Assembly (NCBI RefSeq): GCF_014648635.1 | Contig: NZ_BMRM01000001.1 | Location: 372,001 to 436,000, forward strand | Origin: Streptomyces cinerochromogenes | GTDB taxonomy: Bacteria > Actinomycetota > Actinomycetes > Streptomycetales > Streptomycetaceae | Reading direction: 5' to 3' | DNA: 64,000 nt | In this document: one piece after another, positions 6,412-14,941 of the stretch | Layout of the letters: each line of letters starts with the position of its first letter | Position numbering within the stretch: position 1 is the first letter of the stretch | The notes under the pieces: model-generated | What the model saw: only the letters and a program-made list of their open reading frames with translations | Told to the model about the DNA's origin: nothing | Database searches by the model: none | Position numbers and translations under genes: made by a program

Positions 6412-8127
6412 TCAGGAGGAGGACGGTTTGTAGTCGCTGCCGAGGATCACCGAGATGTCGGCTCCGGAGGAGACGCTGCCCTTGGTCACGGAGCCGGCGG
6501 GCAGGCCGAGGGTCTTGGCGACCTCGGCGGCGTCCGCCTTGTCGGCGGCGTCCGCGTAGAGCACCTTCGAGGTGGCCTGGGTGCCGGAGGCGCTGCCGCC
6601 CTCCAGGAAGGTGAAGCCGCCGTTGAGGAGCACGACGCGGGCCTTCTCCGTGTCGTCCTTCACACCGGTGGCGTTCTGCACGGAGACCCGGACCGCGGAG
6701 CCGGCGTCGGGGCTCTTGGCCGTGCCGCCGAGGATGCCCTTCACCACGCTGTCGCTGGTCTGCGCGCTGAGGGTGCCGTCCGCCTGCACGGGCAGCAGGG
6801 CGGTCTTGTAGTCGCCGCTCTTGGCGAGGTCGGCGAGCTTGGCGAGGAAGGCGCCGAGGTCCTTGTCGGTGAGCGGCGGGTCGAGGATCTGGGCGAGGGT
6901 CTGCACGGTGGTCGTGGCCGACGACGGGTCGGAGGACATCTTGCGCAGCACGCTCTGCATGACCTGGCCGAACCGCTCCAGCTGGGCGTTCTGGGACTCG
7001 TCGGCGGCGCGGTAGGTGGCGTAGGCGACGGCCATCTTGCCGCTGAGGGTCTGGTTCTGACCCTTGTGGACGAGCGGTGCGGCGCCCTTCTTCTTGGCGT
7101 CCGGGTCGGGCACGTCGGTGTCGGTGTCGACCTCGATGTTGCCGACGAGTTCGACGAGGTTCTGCAGGTAGGGCGTGTCGAGGCGCCAGGTGCCCTGGAT
7201 GCTGGTGCCGAGGACCGTGTCGAGCTGGTCGCGGGTGCCGGAGGAGCCGTCGTCGTCCACGGACTTGGCGAGGGTCGTGGTGGAGCCGTCGTCGCCGGTC
7301 AGCGCGAGCGAGTTGGGCAGCAGGACCGTGGTGCCCTGCTTGGTGGTGGTGTTGTCGACCAGCAGCGCCGTGGAGGTGCCGCCCTTGGCGGTGTTGTGCA
7401 GGTGGACGACGAGCACGTCCCGCTTCTGGGCGGCGACCGAGGTGCCGCTGCCGGTCGTGCCGTCGGAGGAGGACAGACCGGGCAGCTTCCCGGCGTACCA
7501 GAGGTAGCCGACACCGCCGGTCACGACGAGGGCGAGGACGACGAGAAGCGCGATGATCCGGCTGCGGGCGCGGCGGCGGGCCTCCTCACGGCGCTCGGTG
7601 CGGTTCTCGGTGAACTTCAGCCAGTCGATGACGTCCTCGGAGTCGCCGTCCGGCTCCTCGACGAAGGCGAACTGCTCGGTGCGGTACTCCGGTTCGCCCG
7701 GGTCGGGCCCGGTCTCCTGCGGGACCCGCACGTCCTCCGCCGGTCCGGCCTGCTGCGGGATGTAGGCGGTCTGCTCGGCGACCCGCGGCTGCTGTCCACT
7801 GCTCGCCGCCTGCCCGTAGGGGTCGTAGCCGGTGGCGTCCTGGGTGCCGGTGGCGTACGGGTCGTACGGGGTCTGGGAGCCGTAGGGGTCGTAGGCGGGC
7901 GGCTGCTGGCCGGGGTCGTAGGAGTGGGCCGGCTGCCGGCCGGTGGCGTAGGGGTCGTAGCCGTAGCCCTGCTGCTGGGCGTACGGGTCGTAGGTGGCCT
8001 GCTGGGCCTGCGGAGCCTGCTGGGCCGGGACCTGCCCGTACACGGGCCGGCCGTACTCGTCGTAGCCGACGACTTCGTACGGGCCGGCGCCGTAGCCTGC
8101 GTCACCCGCGTCGTATCGGTCGTTCAC
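6412..8127 (-). CDS. LCP (LytR-CpsA-Psr)-like envelope protein with LytR_C domain
   Basis: The 571 residues begin with ~150 residues rich in YDPY/YDPYATG repeats. A charged stretch, one membrane helix (~190-211), a Ser/Thr/Gly linker, an LCP-like domain (~235-440) and a LytR C-terminal domain (~480-565) follow. LCP proteins move lipid-linked polymers onto peptidoglycan outside the membrane. By position next to nadD it matches the S. coelicolor protein I remember as PdtA (SCO2578), implicated in polydiglycosylphosphate attachment and sporulation. Some LCP signature residues look altered: LLPNS stands where IPRD-type sequence is expected, so activity is uncertain. A single start, ATG at 8127, fits the repeats. 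Confidence 0.82.
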   Translation of the reverse strand: MNDRYDAGDAGYGAGPYEVVGYDEYGRPVYGQVPAQQAPQAQQATYDPYAQQQGYGYDPYATGRQPAHSYDPGQQPPAYDPYGSQTPYDPYATGTQDATGYDPYGQAASSGQQPRVAEQTAYIPQQAGPAEDVRVPQETGPDPGEPEYRTEQFAFVEEPDGDSEDVIDWLKFTENRTERREEARRRARSRIIALLVVLALVVTGGVGYLWYAGKLPGLSSSDGTTGSGTSVAAQKRDVLVVHLHNTAKGGTSTALLVDNTTTKQGTTVLLPNSLALTGDDGSTTTLAKSVDDDGSSGTRDQLDTVLGTSIQGTWRLDTPYLQNLVELVGNIEVDTDTDVPDPDAKKKGAAPLVHKGQNQTLSGKMAVAYATYRAADESQNAQLERFGQVMQSVLRKMSSDPSSATTTVQTLAQILDPPLTDKDLGAFLAKLADLAKSGDYKTALLPVQADGTLSAQTSDSVVKGILGGTAKSPDAGSAVRVSVQNATGVKDDTEKARVVLLNGGFTFLEGGSASGTQATSKVLYADAADKADAAEVAKTLGLPAGSVTKGSVSSGADISVILGSDYKPSSS

Positions 8128-8143
8128 CGGTGCCCCTCTCGGC

Positions 8144-8815
8144 TCACTCGCCGCGGTACAGCTCGCGCTTGTCGATGTAGCGCACGACTCCGTCCGGCAC
8201 CATGTACCAGATGGGGTCTCCCTTGGCGACTCTCGCTCGGCAGTCTGTGGAGGAGATGGCGAGCGCCGGCACCTCGACGAGCGAGACGCCGCCCTCCGGC
8301 AGGCCGGGGTCGGCCAGGTGGTGGCCGGGCCGGGTGACGCCGATGAAGTGGGCGAGGGAGAAGAGTTCCTCGGAGTCCCGCCAGGTGAGGATCTGGCCGA
8401 GGGCGTCGGCGCCGGTGATGAAGAAGAGGTCGGTGTCGGGGTTGAGGGCGCGCAGGTCGCGCAGGGTGTCGACGGTGTAGGTGGGGCCGCCGCGGTCGAT
8501 GTCGATGCGGCTGACGGAGAACTGCGGGTTCTCGGCGGTGGCGATGACCGTCATCAGGTAGCGGTCCTCGGCCGGGGAGACCTTGCGGTGGGACTTCTGC
8601 CAGGGCTGGCCGGTGGGGACGAACACCACCTCGTCCAGCTGGAACTGCGCGGCGACCTCGCTGGCCGCCACGAGGTGCCCGTGGTGGATCGGGTCGAACG
8701 TTCCGCCCATGACGCCCAGGCGCCGCTTGCCCGTGTGGGCGGGGCCGTGGCCCGGTCCGTACTGCGGATGCTTCACCGTGTCGTCGGCGGTCTTGTGCGC
8801 CGGACCGGTAGGCAT
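8144..8815 (-). CDS. nadD: Nicotinate-nucleotide adenylyltransferase NadD
   Basis: The 223-residue enzyme transfers AMP from ATP to nicotinate mononucleotide in NAD synthesis. The nucleotidyltransferase signature [11 protein letters not shown] lies near residue 28 and the second family motif ISSTDCR near the C-terminus. The protein has a His/Gly-rich N-terminal extension. I chose ATG at 8815 because GGGAGAG lies 8 nt upstream; ATG at 8830 has no ribosome site. The LCP gene begins 16 nt downstream, so both are likely in one transcript. Confidence 0.92.
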   Translation of the reverse strand: MPTGPAHKTADDTVKHPQYGPGHGPAHTGKRRLGVMGGTFDPIHHGHLVAASEVAAQFQLDEVVFVPTGQPWQKSHRKVSPAEDRYLMTVIATAENPQFSVSRIDIDRGGPTYTVDTLRDLRALNPDTDLFFITGADALGQILTWRDSEELFSLAHFIGVTRPGHHLADPGLPEGGVSLVEVPALAISSTDCRARVAKGDPIWYMVPDGVVRYIDKRELYRGE

Positions 8816-8886
8816 GTCCTGCTCTCCCATGCGTGCAGACCCTACCGGCCCGGTCTCGGACGTCCGGCCGGGGACGGGGTCCCCGC

Positions 8887-9051
8887 TCAGCGGTCGCGGT
8901 TGAAGCGCGTGGTGATCCACAGCAGCAGGAGCAGGATGACCAGGGCGCTGCCGCCGGTGATGGCCGGGTTCAGGCTGTTGTGGTTTCCGCCGTGCTCCTC
9001 GCCCTCGGCGGCAAGGGTGACCAACTGGGCTGCGGCGCTGTGGAAGCTCAT
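8887..9051 (-). CDS. 54-residue single-pass membrane protein, conserved hypothetical
   Basis: The product begins [16 protein letters not shown], continues with a Gly/His/Asn linker and has one membrane segment ([13 protein letters not shown], residues ~36-48). It ends with a basic tail, RFNRDR. The open frame is too short for most gene finders but has Streptomyces third-position GC bias. It lies between nadD and a second 54-residue membrane protein of similar plan. No family is recognised. Confidence 0.65.
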   Translation of the reverse strand: MSFHSAAAQLVTLAAEGEEHGGNHNSLNPAITGGSALVILLLLLWITTRFNRDR

Positions 9052-9196
9052 CTTCGGCAGGACCTATCGCGTGTGGGCGGAATAAAGATGTCGGCTCATC
9101 GTAAGCGGGCGGCGCTGCGGCGATCACGCCGACTCCGCCGTTGGGGACGGAGGGCGCCGGCGGCTCGGGCTCCATGGGGCCGTCCGCTGCCTTGCG

Positions 9197-9214
9197 GTGG
9201 GGAACTTTCCCCAC
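9197..9214 (-). terminator. Compact hairpin after the second small membrane protein
   Basis: GTGGGGAA (9197-9204) pairs with TTCCCCAC (9207-9214), 2-nt spacer. It lies 3 nt beyond the stop codon at 9218. No U-tract is present. Confidence 0.4.
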
Positions 9215-9217
9215 TCG

Positions 9218-9382
9218 TCAGTCGTCCTTCTGCTTGTAACCGCGCAGCAGGAACCAGGCGGTCAGGACGCAGCCGAGGACCATCACGATCAGCACGATGC
9301 GGAGCAGGTTTCCCGTTCCGTGCTGCTGGACGGCGCCGGCGGCGGCCTCGGTCAGCCGGGCGGCTGCGGGGTGGTGCTCCAT
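9218..9382 (-). CDS. 54-residue single-pass membrane protein, conserved hypothetical
   Basis: The product starts MEHHPAAARLTEAAAG, has one membrane segment (LLRIVLIVMVLGCVLTAWFL, ~28-47) and ends in the charged tail RGYKQKDD. AAGGAG sits 7 nt upstream of the ATG at 9382, strongly supporting this start over an open frame to 9463. It has the same length and topology as the protein at 8887-9051 (short amphipathic N-terminus, one helix, charged tail). It is divergent from the M48-type protease gene, 103 bp away. The function is unknown. Confidence 0.75.
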   Translation of the reverse strand: MEHHPAAARLTEAAAGAVQQHGTGNLLRIVLIVMVLGCVLTAWFLLRGYKQKDD

Positions 9383-9485
9383 GGCGGGACTCCTTCGGGT
9401 GTACTGCCCGTCCACGGTATCGCCGCCTAGGCTGGGCCCCGCCTCGGGGGCACAGTGGGGCACTCATACGCACATGGGGGAAGAC

Positions 9486-10571
9486 ATGTCCGACGACGGC
9501 CACCAGCACACGGGGCACGAGCGGGTGCCGAGCAGGCAGCGCAGGCGCTTCCCGGGGATCTCCTCGCGCGCGTACGAGCACCCGGCCGACCGCTCGGCCC
9601 TGGTCGCGCTGCGCAAGCTGAGCGGGTTCGACACCGTCTTCAAGGCGCTCAGCGGGCTGCTGCCGGAGCGGAGCCTGAGGCTGCTGTTCCTGTCCGACTC
9701 GGTGCGGGTCTCCGAGCGGCAGTTCTCGCACCTGCACGACATGCTGCTGGACGCGTGCTACATCCTGGACCTGGAGAAGGTCCCGCCGATGTACGTCACG
9801 CAGGACCCGCAGCCGAGCGCGATGTGCATCGGGCTGGACGAGCCGATCATCGTCGTCAGCACGGGGCTGGTGGAGCTGCTCGACGAGGAGGAGATGCGGG
9901 CGGTCATCGGCCACGAGGTGGGGCACGCGCTGTCCGGGCACGCGGTCTACCGCACGATCCTGCTGTTCCTGACGAACCTCGCGCTGAAGGTCGCGTGGAT
10001 CCCGCTGGGCAACCTCGCGATCATGGCGATCATCACGGCGCTGCGGGAGTGGTTCCGCAAGTCGGAGCTGTCCGCCGACCGGGCGGGGCTGCTGGTGGGC
10101 CAGGACGTCCGGGCCTCGATGCGGGGCCTGATGAAGATCGCGGGTGGCAACCATCTGCACGAGATGAACGTGGACGCGTTCCTGGAGCAGGCCGAGGAGT
10201 ACGAGTCCGGGGGCGATCTGCGCGACTCCGTGCTGAAGATTCTGAACGTGCTGCCCCGCTCGCACCCGTTCACCACCGTGCGGGCCGCCGAGCTGAAGAA
10301 GTGGGCCGAGTCGCGGGACTACCAGCGGCTCATGGACGGCCACTATCCGCGGCGCAGCGAGGACCAGGACACCTCCGTCAGCGACTCCTTGCGCGAGTCG
10401 GCGGCCAGCTACGCGAGCGATGTGAAGAGTTCCAAGGACCCGCTGATGAGGCTGGTCACGGACCTCGCGGGCGGCGCGGGCGACATCGGCGGCCGGGTCC
10501 GCCGAGGCTTCGACGGCTTCCGGAGCCCCCCGCCGGCCAAGGGGGACGCCCCGGGCGGGGACGAGGAGTAA
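9486..10571 (+). CDS. M48-family (HtpX/Ste24-like) zinc metallopeptidase
   Basis: The 361-residue product has the zinc motif HEVGH at residues 143-147 within EEMRAVIGHEVGHALSGHAV. It is followed by two hydrophobic stretches (ILLFLTNLALKVAW, LAIMAIITAL) and the third-ligand region SELSADRAG. M48 membrane proteases cleave damaged or regulatory membrane proteins. The C-terminal ~90 residues are charged and low-complexity. GGGGGAAG lies upstream of the ATG at 9486, which fixes the start. It is divergent from a 54-residue membrane protein and convergent with a membrane-protein gene; a tandem repeat lies in the convergent gap. Confidence 0.92.
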   Translation: MSDDGHQHTGHERVPSRQRRRFPGISSRAYEHPADRSALVALRKLSGFDTVFKALSGLLPERSLRLLFLSDSVRVSERQFSHLHDMLLDACYILDLEKVPPMYVTQDPQPSAMCIGLDEPIIVVSTGLVELLDEEEMRAVIGHEVGHALSGHAVYRTILLFLTNLALKVAWIPLGNLAIMAIITALREWFRKSELSADRAGLLVGQDVRASMRGLMKIAGGNHLHEMNVDAFLEQAEEYESGGDLRDSVLKILNVLPRSHPFTTVRAAELKKWAESRDYQRLMDGHYPRRSEDQDTSVSDSLRESAASYASDVKSSKDPLMRLVTDLAGGAGDIGGRVRRGFDGFRSPPPAKGDAPGGDEE

Positions 10572-10603
10572 CCGGGGACCACGCCTGGACCGCCGACCGC
10601 TGC

Positions 10604-10681
10604 GGCAGCGCTCACACCCTCCGCAGCGCGGGCACCCTCGGCGGCGCGCGCACCTTCAGCAGCGCTCACACCCTCGGCTGA
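10604..10681. repeat. Four 18-bp tandem repeats at the convergent 3' ends
   Basis: Units at 10604-10621, 10622-10639, 10640-10657 and 10658-10675 share the frame CAGCGCTCACACCCTC with substitutions. The last copy overlaps the stop codon and final codons of the gene on the minus strand (10666). Confidence 0.8.
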
Positions 10682-11733
10682 GCCCCCGTGGCCAGCGTCC
10701 CGCACAGGGCCGTGGGGCTGTCCGTCTCGTAGGGGTTGGTTCCCGCGGGGGCACCCGAGCGGGCTGTCTGGCCGGCCAGGAGGGGGCGGAGGTAGGCGGC
10801 GGAGTCCTCGGCGCAGGCGAGGGGGCCCGCCTGGACGTAGGAGGTGATCAGCTGGACCTGGCGGGTGCGCAGGTCGTCGCGGTCGAGGTGGAAGGTCAGC
10901 GCGCGACGGACCGTGAAGAGGGAGGCGGGGGCGTCGGCGGCGCCGGTGGGGCGCAGGGCGTAGACGAAGGTGTGGTCGGCCGTGATCTCCAGCGTCGCCG
11001 AGTCGGCCTCGGTGACCTCCAGGGAGCCGAGCACACGGATCCGGTCGTCGGCCAGCTGGGCCCGGGCGGGATCGATGCGGATCACCCAGCCGGTGGGCGC
11101 GTGCCGGCCGTCGGCCGCCGGGTGGTCGAAGCTCTGGTCGAACTGGTCGAGCTGGTCGGAGTCGATCAGGGACCGGGCGGGGCGCACCTCGCGGCCGGTG
11201 AGCACCTCCGGGTAGAGCGAGGAGCGGACGATGTAGTCCTTGACGGTGGTGAGGGCGGTCACCACCTGGCTGTCGGAGAAGTGGGCGGTGCTGCGCGAGG
11301 GCGGCAGGGGTATGCCCTTGGCGCCGGTCTCGAACGGGGCGGCGGGGCTGCGGGCGTACAGGCTCTCGGCGTCGGCGGCGCCGGGCACCTTGCCCTGCGG
11401 GGCGAGCGGGATGACCGTGATCCGCAGGGATTCCACGGGCCGCCGGGTCTGCGCGGAGCCGTACGGGTGACGGACGCCCATGTAGATCGCGGTGCCGAAG
11501 GCGACGGCGATCAGCAGGACGAGGAGCAGGGCCTGCCGGCCGAGTCCGCGGTGCAGGGGCGGGCGGCGGCGGACGGCGGGCGTGTGGTCGGCCATCCGCT
11601 CCTTGGCGGAGAACTCCTGGAGGCGGGCAGCGCGGACGAACGACTCGTCGAAGACGACGGATCGGTATTCGTCCTCCGCACCTCCGGGGCCGCCCTCGGG
11701 TGTCCCCTCCGGTGGGTCTCCAGGCCCGCCCAT
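10666..11733 (-). CDS. Single-pass membrane protein with N-terminal SVVFDE motif (SCO2583-like by position)
   Basis: In this 355-residue product an acidic N-terminus carries YRSVVFDESFVRAA (residues ~23-36). One membrane helix (~68-87, LLLVLLIAVAFGTAIYMGV) and a large extracytoplasmic domain follow. It is not a family I can name. The SVVFDE motif recurs in the next gene upstream (11821-12390). From memory, the S. coelicolor genes in this position (SCO2583/2584) have been tied to the spore-wall synthesizing complex; I infer the same here. ATG at 11733 is preceded by TACTCT with a 6-nt gap and no ribosome site, so translation is probably leaderless. The last codons fall in an 18-bp repeat array. 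Confidence 0.8.
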   Translation of the reverse strand: MGGPGDPPEGTPEGGPGGAEDEYRSVVFDESFVRAARLQEFSAKERMADHTPAVRRRPPLHRGLGRQALLLVLLIAVAFGTAIYMGVRHPYGSAQTRRPVESLRITVIPLAPQGKVPGAADAESLYARSPAAPFETGAKGIPLPPSRSTAHFSDSQVVTALTTVKDYIVRSSLYPEVLTGREVRPARSLIDSDQLDQFDQSFDHPAADGRHAPTGWVIRIDPARAQLADDRIRVLGSLEVTEADSATLEITADHTFVYALRPTGAADAPASLFTVRRALTFHLDRDDLRTRQVQLITSYVQAGPLACAEDSAAYLRPLLAGQTARSGAPAGTNPYETDSPTALCGTLATGAQPRV

Positions 11734-11739
11734 ATCTTC

Positions 11740-11745
11740 AGAGTA
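11740..11745 (-). promoter_or_regulatory. -10 box TACTCT for a leaderless start
   Basis: TACTCT on the minus strand ends 6 nt before the ATG at 11733. The upstream CTACTCTG octamer and its distance to the start are identical to those of the neighbouring gene (12397-12402), suggesting matched expression of the pair. Confidence 0.5.
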
Positions 11746-11820
11746 GGTCTCGTGGAGCCCGGGTAAACGCCCTGCCGTGCGACAACTTCTGACAGGTTCT
11801 CACCAAGCGGGAGCGGGCGT

Positions 11821-12390
11821 TCAGGGCGCGTGCGGGATCGCCGAGACGGCCGGCCGGGAGTGGTCGGCGGGGGCGCCGGGCGGGGAGACGCCGCCTTGTT
11901 CCAGGCCGGTCGAGGCGGGGGCGGGTACCCGGTCGCGGGTGCCGGAGGAGCCTCCCCGGTAGACGGCGGCGAAGGCCAGGGCGACCATGCCGATGCCCAT
12001 CACGACGGCGAGGACCCAGGCCACGGGTCGGTGCCAGCGGACCTGCTTGCCGTAGGGGCCGAAGACGCCGTGGCGGTCGCCGAGGACGTGGGCGTCGTCC
12101 AGCTCGTCGTCGTCCTGATCTTGGCCGAATGCGGTGCCGTCGGGGCCGTAGTCGTCGTAGTGCTCGCCGCGGGCGTGGGCGCGGCGGGCTTCCGCCTCGG
12201 AGGCCTCGGCCCTGGCCTGGGCGGCGGCCAGGAGGCGTTCGACGGCGGTCGGCTCATGGACCGTGGCCGCCTGCACGAAGGCCTCGTCGAAGACCACGGA
12301 GGCGAACTCGTCGTCCGACACCCCGTGGTCGTGGTCGTCGTCGGGCTCCCAGCCGTCCGGGAACGGCGTGCCCCCCACGTCCTCCGGCAC
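11821..12390 (-). CDS. Single-pass membrane protein with N-terminal SVVFDE motif (SCO2584-like by position)
   Basis: This 189-residue product has an acidic His/Asp-rich N-terminus, the motif FASVVFDEAFVQAATVHEP (~residues 29-47), an Ala/Glu-rich helix and an acidic linker. One membrane segment follows (~126-146, WVLAVVMGIGMVALAFAAVY) and then a short Pro/Ser-rich outside tail. It shares the N-terminal motif and the promoter spacing with the gene at 10666-11733 but lacks that gene's large outer domain. I chose GTG at 12390 because TACTCT lies 6 nt upstream as in its partner; TTG at 12417 is an alternative. A role in sporulation envelope assembly is inferred from synteny only. Confidence 0.78.
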   Translation of the reverse strand: MPEDVGGTPFPDGWEPDDDHDHGVSDDEFASVVFDEAFVQAATVHEPTAVERLLAAAQARAEASEAEARRAHARGEHYDDYGPDGTAFGQDQDDDELDDAHVLGDRHGVFGPYGKQVRWHRPVAWVLAVVMGIGMVALAFAAVYRGGSSGTRDRVPAPASTGLEQGGVSPPGAPADHSRPAVSAIPHAP

Positions 12391-12396
12391 GGGTCC

Positions 12397-12402
12397 AGAG
12401 TA
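12397..12402 (-). promoter_or_regulatory. -10 box TACTCT for a leaderless start
   Basis: TACTCT on the minus strand is 6 nt from the GTG at 12390, the same arrangement as at 11740-11745. It is the main reason for preferring this start codon. Confidence 0.5.
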
Positions 12403-12421
12403 GACCTGGGGGGTCAATTTG

Positions 12422-12448
12422 GGCAGACGGTATGGAAATTCGTCTGCC
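12422..12448 (-). terminator. Hairpin between proA and the downstream membrane-protein gene
   Basis: GGCAGACG (12422-12429) pairs with CGTCTGCC (12441-12448) around an 11-nt AT-rich loop, 63 nt beyond the proA stop. The AT-rich loop and position just upstream of the next promoter also allow an operator role. Confidence 0.45.
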
Positions 12449-12511
12449 TGGTGAGACGGCGTTCAGGACACCGGCCGCACCCCGTCCGGCTCGCCCGGAC
12501 GGGTGAGCGGG

Positions 12512-13798
12512 TCAGCGGCGTACGTGTCCGTCGCCGGTGACGATGTACTTCGTGCTGGTCAGCTCCGGCAGGCCCATCGGGCCGCGGGCGTGGAGCTTCT
12601 GGGTGGAGATGCCGATCTCGGCGCCGAAGCCGAACTGGCCGCCGTCGGTGAAGCGGGTGGAGGCGTTCACGGCGACGGTGGTGGAGTCGACCAGCTGGGT
12701 GAAGCGGCGGGCGGCCTGCTGGGAGGTGGTGACGATGGCCTCGGTGTGGCCGGAGGTCCACAGCCGGATGTGCTCGACGGCCTTGTCCAGTGAGTCCACC
12801 ACCGCGGCGGCGATGTCGTAGGAGAGGTACTCGGTCTCCCAGTCCTCGGCGGTCGCCTCGACCACGGTGGCCTTGGAGTCCTTGGCGTAGGCCATGACCC
12901 GCTCGTCGGCGTGGACGGTCACGCCGGCCTCGGCGAGGGCGTCCAGGGCGCGCGGCAGGAACTCGGGGGCGATGTCCTGGTGGACGAGGAGGGTCTCGGC
13001 GGCGTTGCAGACGCTGACCCGCTGGGCCTTGGAGTTGATCAGGATCTCGATGGCCGTGTCGATGTCGGCCTGGGCGTCGACGTAGACGTGGCAGTTGCCG
13101 GTGCCGGTCTCGATCACGGGGACCGTCGACTCGTTGACCACGGTCTGGATCAGGGAGGCACCGCCGCGCGGGATGAGGACGTCGACCAGGCCGCGGGCCC
13201 GCATCAGCTCGCGGACGGAGTCGCGGCTCTCCCCCGGCACCAGCTGGACGGCGTCGGCGGGCAGCCCGGCGCCGCCGACGGCGTCGCGGATCACCCGGAC
13301 GAGGGCGGTGTTGGACTCGTAGGCGGAGGCGGAGCCGCGCAGCAGGACGGCGTTGCCGGACTTCAGGCAGAGGGCGGCGGCGTCGACGGTGACGTTCGGC
13401 CGGGCCTCGTAGATGATGCCGACGACACCGAGCGGGACGCGGACCTGGCGCAGGTCGATGCCGTTGGGGAGGGTGGAGCCGCGGACGACCTCACCGACCG
13501 GGTCGGGCAGCCCGGCGACGTCGCGGACGTCGCAGGCGATGGCGCGGACCCGCTCGGGGGTGAGGGTGAGCCGGTCGACGATGGCCTCGCTGGTGCCGTT
13601 CTCCCGGGCCTTGGCCACGTCCTTGGCGTTGGCCTCGACGATCTCGGCGGTCCGGACCTCCAGGGCGTCGGCGATGGCGAGCAGCGCGTCGTCCTTCACC
13701 GCGCGCGGGAGCGGTGCGAGGTCGGCGGCGGCGGCCTTGGCCCGGTAGGCGGCCTGGGTGACCGGGGACATCGAGTCGTACGGCGAGAGCGTGGTCAT
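12512..13798 (-). CDS. proA: Gamma-glutamyl phosphate reductase ProA
   Basis: The 428-residue enzyme reduces gamma-glutamyl phosphate to glutamate semialdehyde with NADPH in proline synthesis. Its length is normal for the family. Visible family stretches are [37 protein letters not shown] and the active-site Cys region [16 protein letters not shown]; the C-terminus has GADIGIS-type sequence (GAEIGIST). The start is ATG at 13798. No ribosome site is present but TACCCT ends 6 nt upstream, so the mRNA is probably leaderless. proB is about 1.1 kb further upstream, separated by a hypothetical gene, so the two are not directly coupled. Confidence 0.96.
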   Translation of the reverse strand: MTTLSPYDSMSPVTQAAYRAKAAAADLAPLPRAVKDDALLAIADALEVRTAEIVEANAKDVAKARENGTSEAIVDRLTLTPERVRAIACDVRDVAGLPDPVGEVVRGSTLPNGIDLRQVRVPLGVVGIIYEARPNVTVDAAALCLKSGNAVLLRGSASAYESNTALVRVIRDAVGGAGLPADAVQLVPGESRDSVRELMRARGLVDVLIPRGGASLIQTVVNESTVPVIETGTGNCHVYVDAQADIDTAIEILINSKAQRVSVCNAAETLLVHQDIAPEFLPRALDALAEAGVTVHADERVMAYAKDSKATVVEATAEDWETEYLSYDIAAAVVDSLDKAVEHIRLWTSGHTEAIVTTSQQAARRFTQLVDSTTVAVNASTRFTDGGQFGFGAEIGISTQKLHARGPMGLPELTSTKYIVTGDGHVRR

Positions 13799-13804
13799 GA
13801 GGGA

Positions 13805-13810
13805 AGGGTA
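13805..13810 (-). promoter_or_regulatory. -10 box of proA, leaderless
   Basis: TACCCT on the minus strand ends 6 nt before the proA ATG, and no Shine-Dalgarno sequence is present. Confidence 0.45.
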
Positions 13811-14254
13811 GTGCGCGGGACGGGGCGGTTCAGCGGACGTCCCACACCCCGAGACACCCCGTGATACCCCAAACCGGGCGAACCGCAGCCCTGGCCCGCA
13901 CCTCGGCCCGCACTCCGCCCGCACTCGGCCCTCACTCCCGCCCGGCCTCGCGCCCGGCCCCGACCGCTGGCCTCCGCGCCCGCGCCCCGGCCCGTCCCGC
14001 CCGGCCTCGACCGCCGGCCTCCGCGCCCGGCCTCCGCGCCCGCGCCCCGGCCCGGCCGGCCTCCGCCCGCGCCTCGCCCTCACTCCGGCCCAGATCGACC
14101 GCCGGCCCCGGCCCCGACCCCGGCCCCGCGTCTCCCGCGACCCGCCCAAGCCCCTGCCGACGCCCCGGCTCCCGGATCCCCCGGCCCTCCGACTCCCCCG
14201 GGCCCCCAAATCCCAGCTCCCGGACCCCCGGATCCGCCGGTTCCCCGTCCCGGC
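13811..14254. other. C-rich intergenic region without a gene
   Basis: About 440 bp separate proA from the hypothetical gene at 14255. The plus strand is strongly C-rich and the minus strand G-rich, with imperfect direct repeats (the string CCTCCGCGCCCGCGCCCCGG occurs twice, near 13973 and 14034). Open frames here have no start, ribosome site or codon bias. The minus strand could form G-rich structures in the 3' UTR of the 14255 gene. I see no further feature. Confidence 0.5.
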
Positions 14255-14680
14255 TCAGAACGGATGCACCCCCACCGGCGTCGCCGGCGGTGGGCCGTAG
14301 CCCTCGGCGATGCGCTGGTGGTAGGTCTCGCGGTCGATGACCTCCAGGCCGACGATCTCCCAGGGCGGCAGGCCGGAGCTCTGCCGGTGCTCGCCCCACA
14401 GGCGCAGCGCCACGGCGGCGGCGTCGTGCAGGTCGCGGGCCTCTTCCCAGTACCGGATCTCCGCGTGGTCGGTCGCATATCTGCTGGTCAGCAGGAAGGG
14501 GTGGTCGTGGGCGAGCTGTTCCAGGGCCCGCCGCAGTTCGGGCAGGGGCACCTTCTCCCCGGAGACGCTGAGGGTGACGTGCCACAGCCTGGGCAGGTCC
14601 TTGGGCTCCTCATAGGTGTCCCCGGCCGCGACGCTCGTCAGAGCACCGCGGGACGCCGCCCCCGGGCGCACTCGTCTCAC
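14255..14680 (-). CDS. Conserved hypothetical protein between proA and proB
   Basis: This 141-residue soluble protein has no signal or membrane segment. Its middle reads LWHVTLSVSGEKVPLPELRRALEQLAHDHPFLL and continues with ATDHAEIRYWEEARDLHDAAAVALRLWGEH. The alternating strand-helix-strand pattern suggests a small alpha/beta, ferredoxin-like fold. I do not recognise a named family. GTG at 14680 has AAGGAGG 5 nt upstream, so I prefer it over GTG 14695 or TTG 14728. Its steady place between proA and proB in Streptomyces suggests conservation, not a proline role. Confidence 0.8.
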   Translation of the reverse strand: MRRVRPGAASRGALTSVAAGDTYEEPKDLPRLWHVTLSVSGEKVPLPELRRALEQLAHDHPFLLTSRYATDHAEIRYWEEARDLHDAAAVALRLWGEHRQSSGLPPWEIVGLEVIDRETYHQRIAEGYGPPPATPVGVHPF

Positions 14681-14696
14681 GACGGCCTCCTTCACG

Positions 14697-14804
14697 CATG
14701 GCTCGCATGGTCTGCATGGCGCGCACAACCTGCATGGCGCGCACGGCTCGCGTGGCGTGCGCGGCGCGCATGGCTCGTACTGGCTCGTATGGCTCGCATG
14801 GCCC
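14697..14804. repeat. Degenerate 9-bp tandem repeats
   Basis: About ten imperfect copies of a 9-10 bp unit based on CATGGCTCG/CATGGCGCG lie upstream of the hypothetical gene at 14680. They resemble a slipped-strand microsatellite; no protein-coding signal accompanies them. Confidence 0.65.
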
Positions 14805-14882
14805 CTTGACGGAACGTGTTCCCATCGACATGTCCCCGAGACAAAGTTGAGCAGGCCGCCGGGCTCCGCGTGGGGGTTTTAC

Positions 14883-14908
14883 GGAACGTCCCCCACCGGG
14901 GGCGTTCC
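14883..14908 (-). terminator. Hairpin downstream of proB
   Basis: GGAACG and CCCCC (14883-14894, one bulged T) pair with GGGGG and CGTTCC (14898-14908) around a 3-nt loop. It lies 33 nt past the proB stop. A T-rich stretch follows only on the plus strand, so it may act in either direction. Confidence 0.55.
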
Positions 14909-14941
14909 TTACGCCCTGTTTTACGAGCTGTTTTGCGAGAG

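Noticed and set aside
13860..14340. Plus-strand open frame of about 159 codons rich in Pro/Arg/Ala
   Set aside because: Composition follows the C-rich DNA, no start signal, and it overlaps the supported minus-strand gene at 14255.
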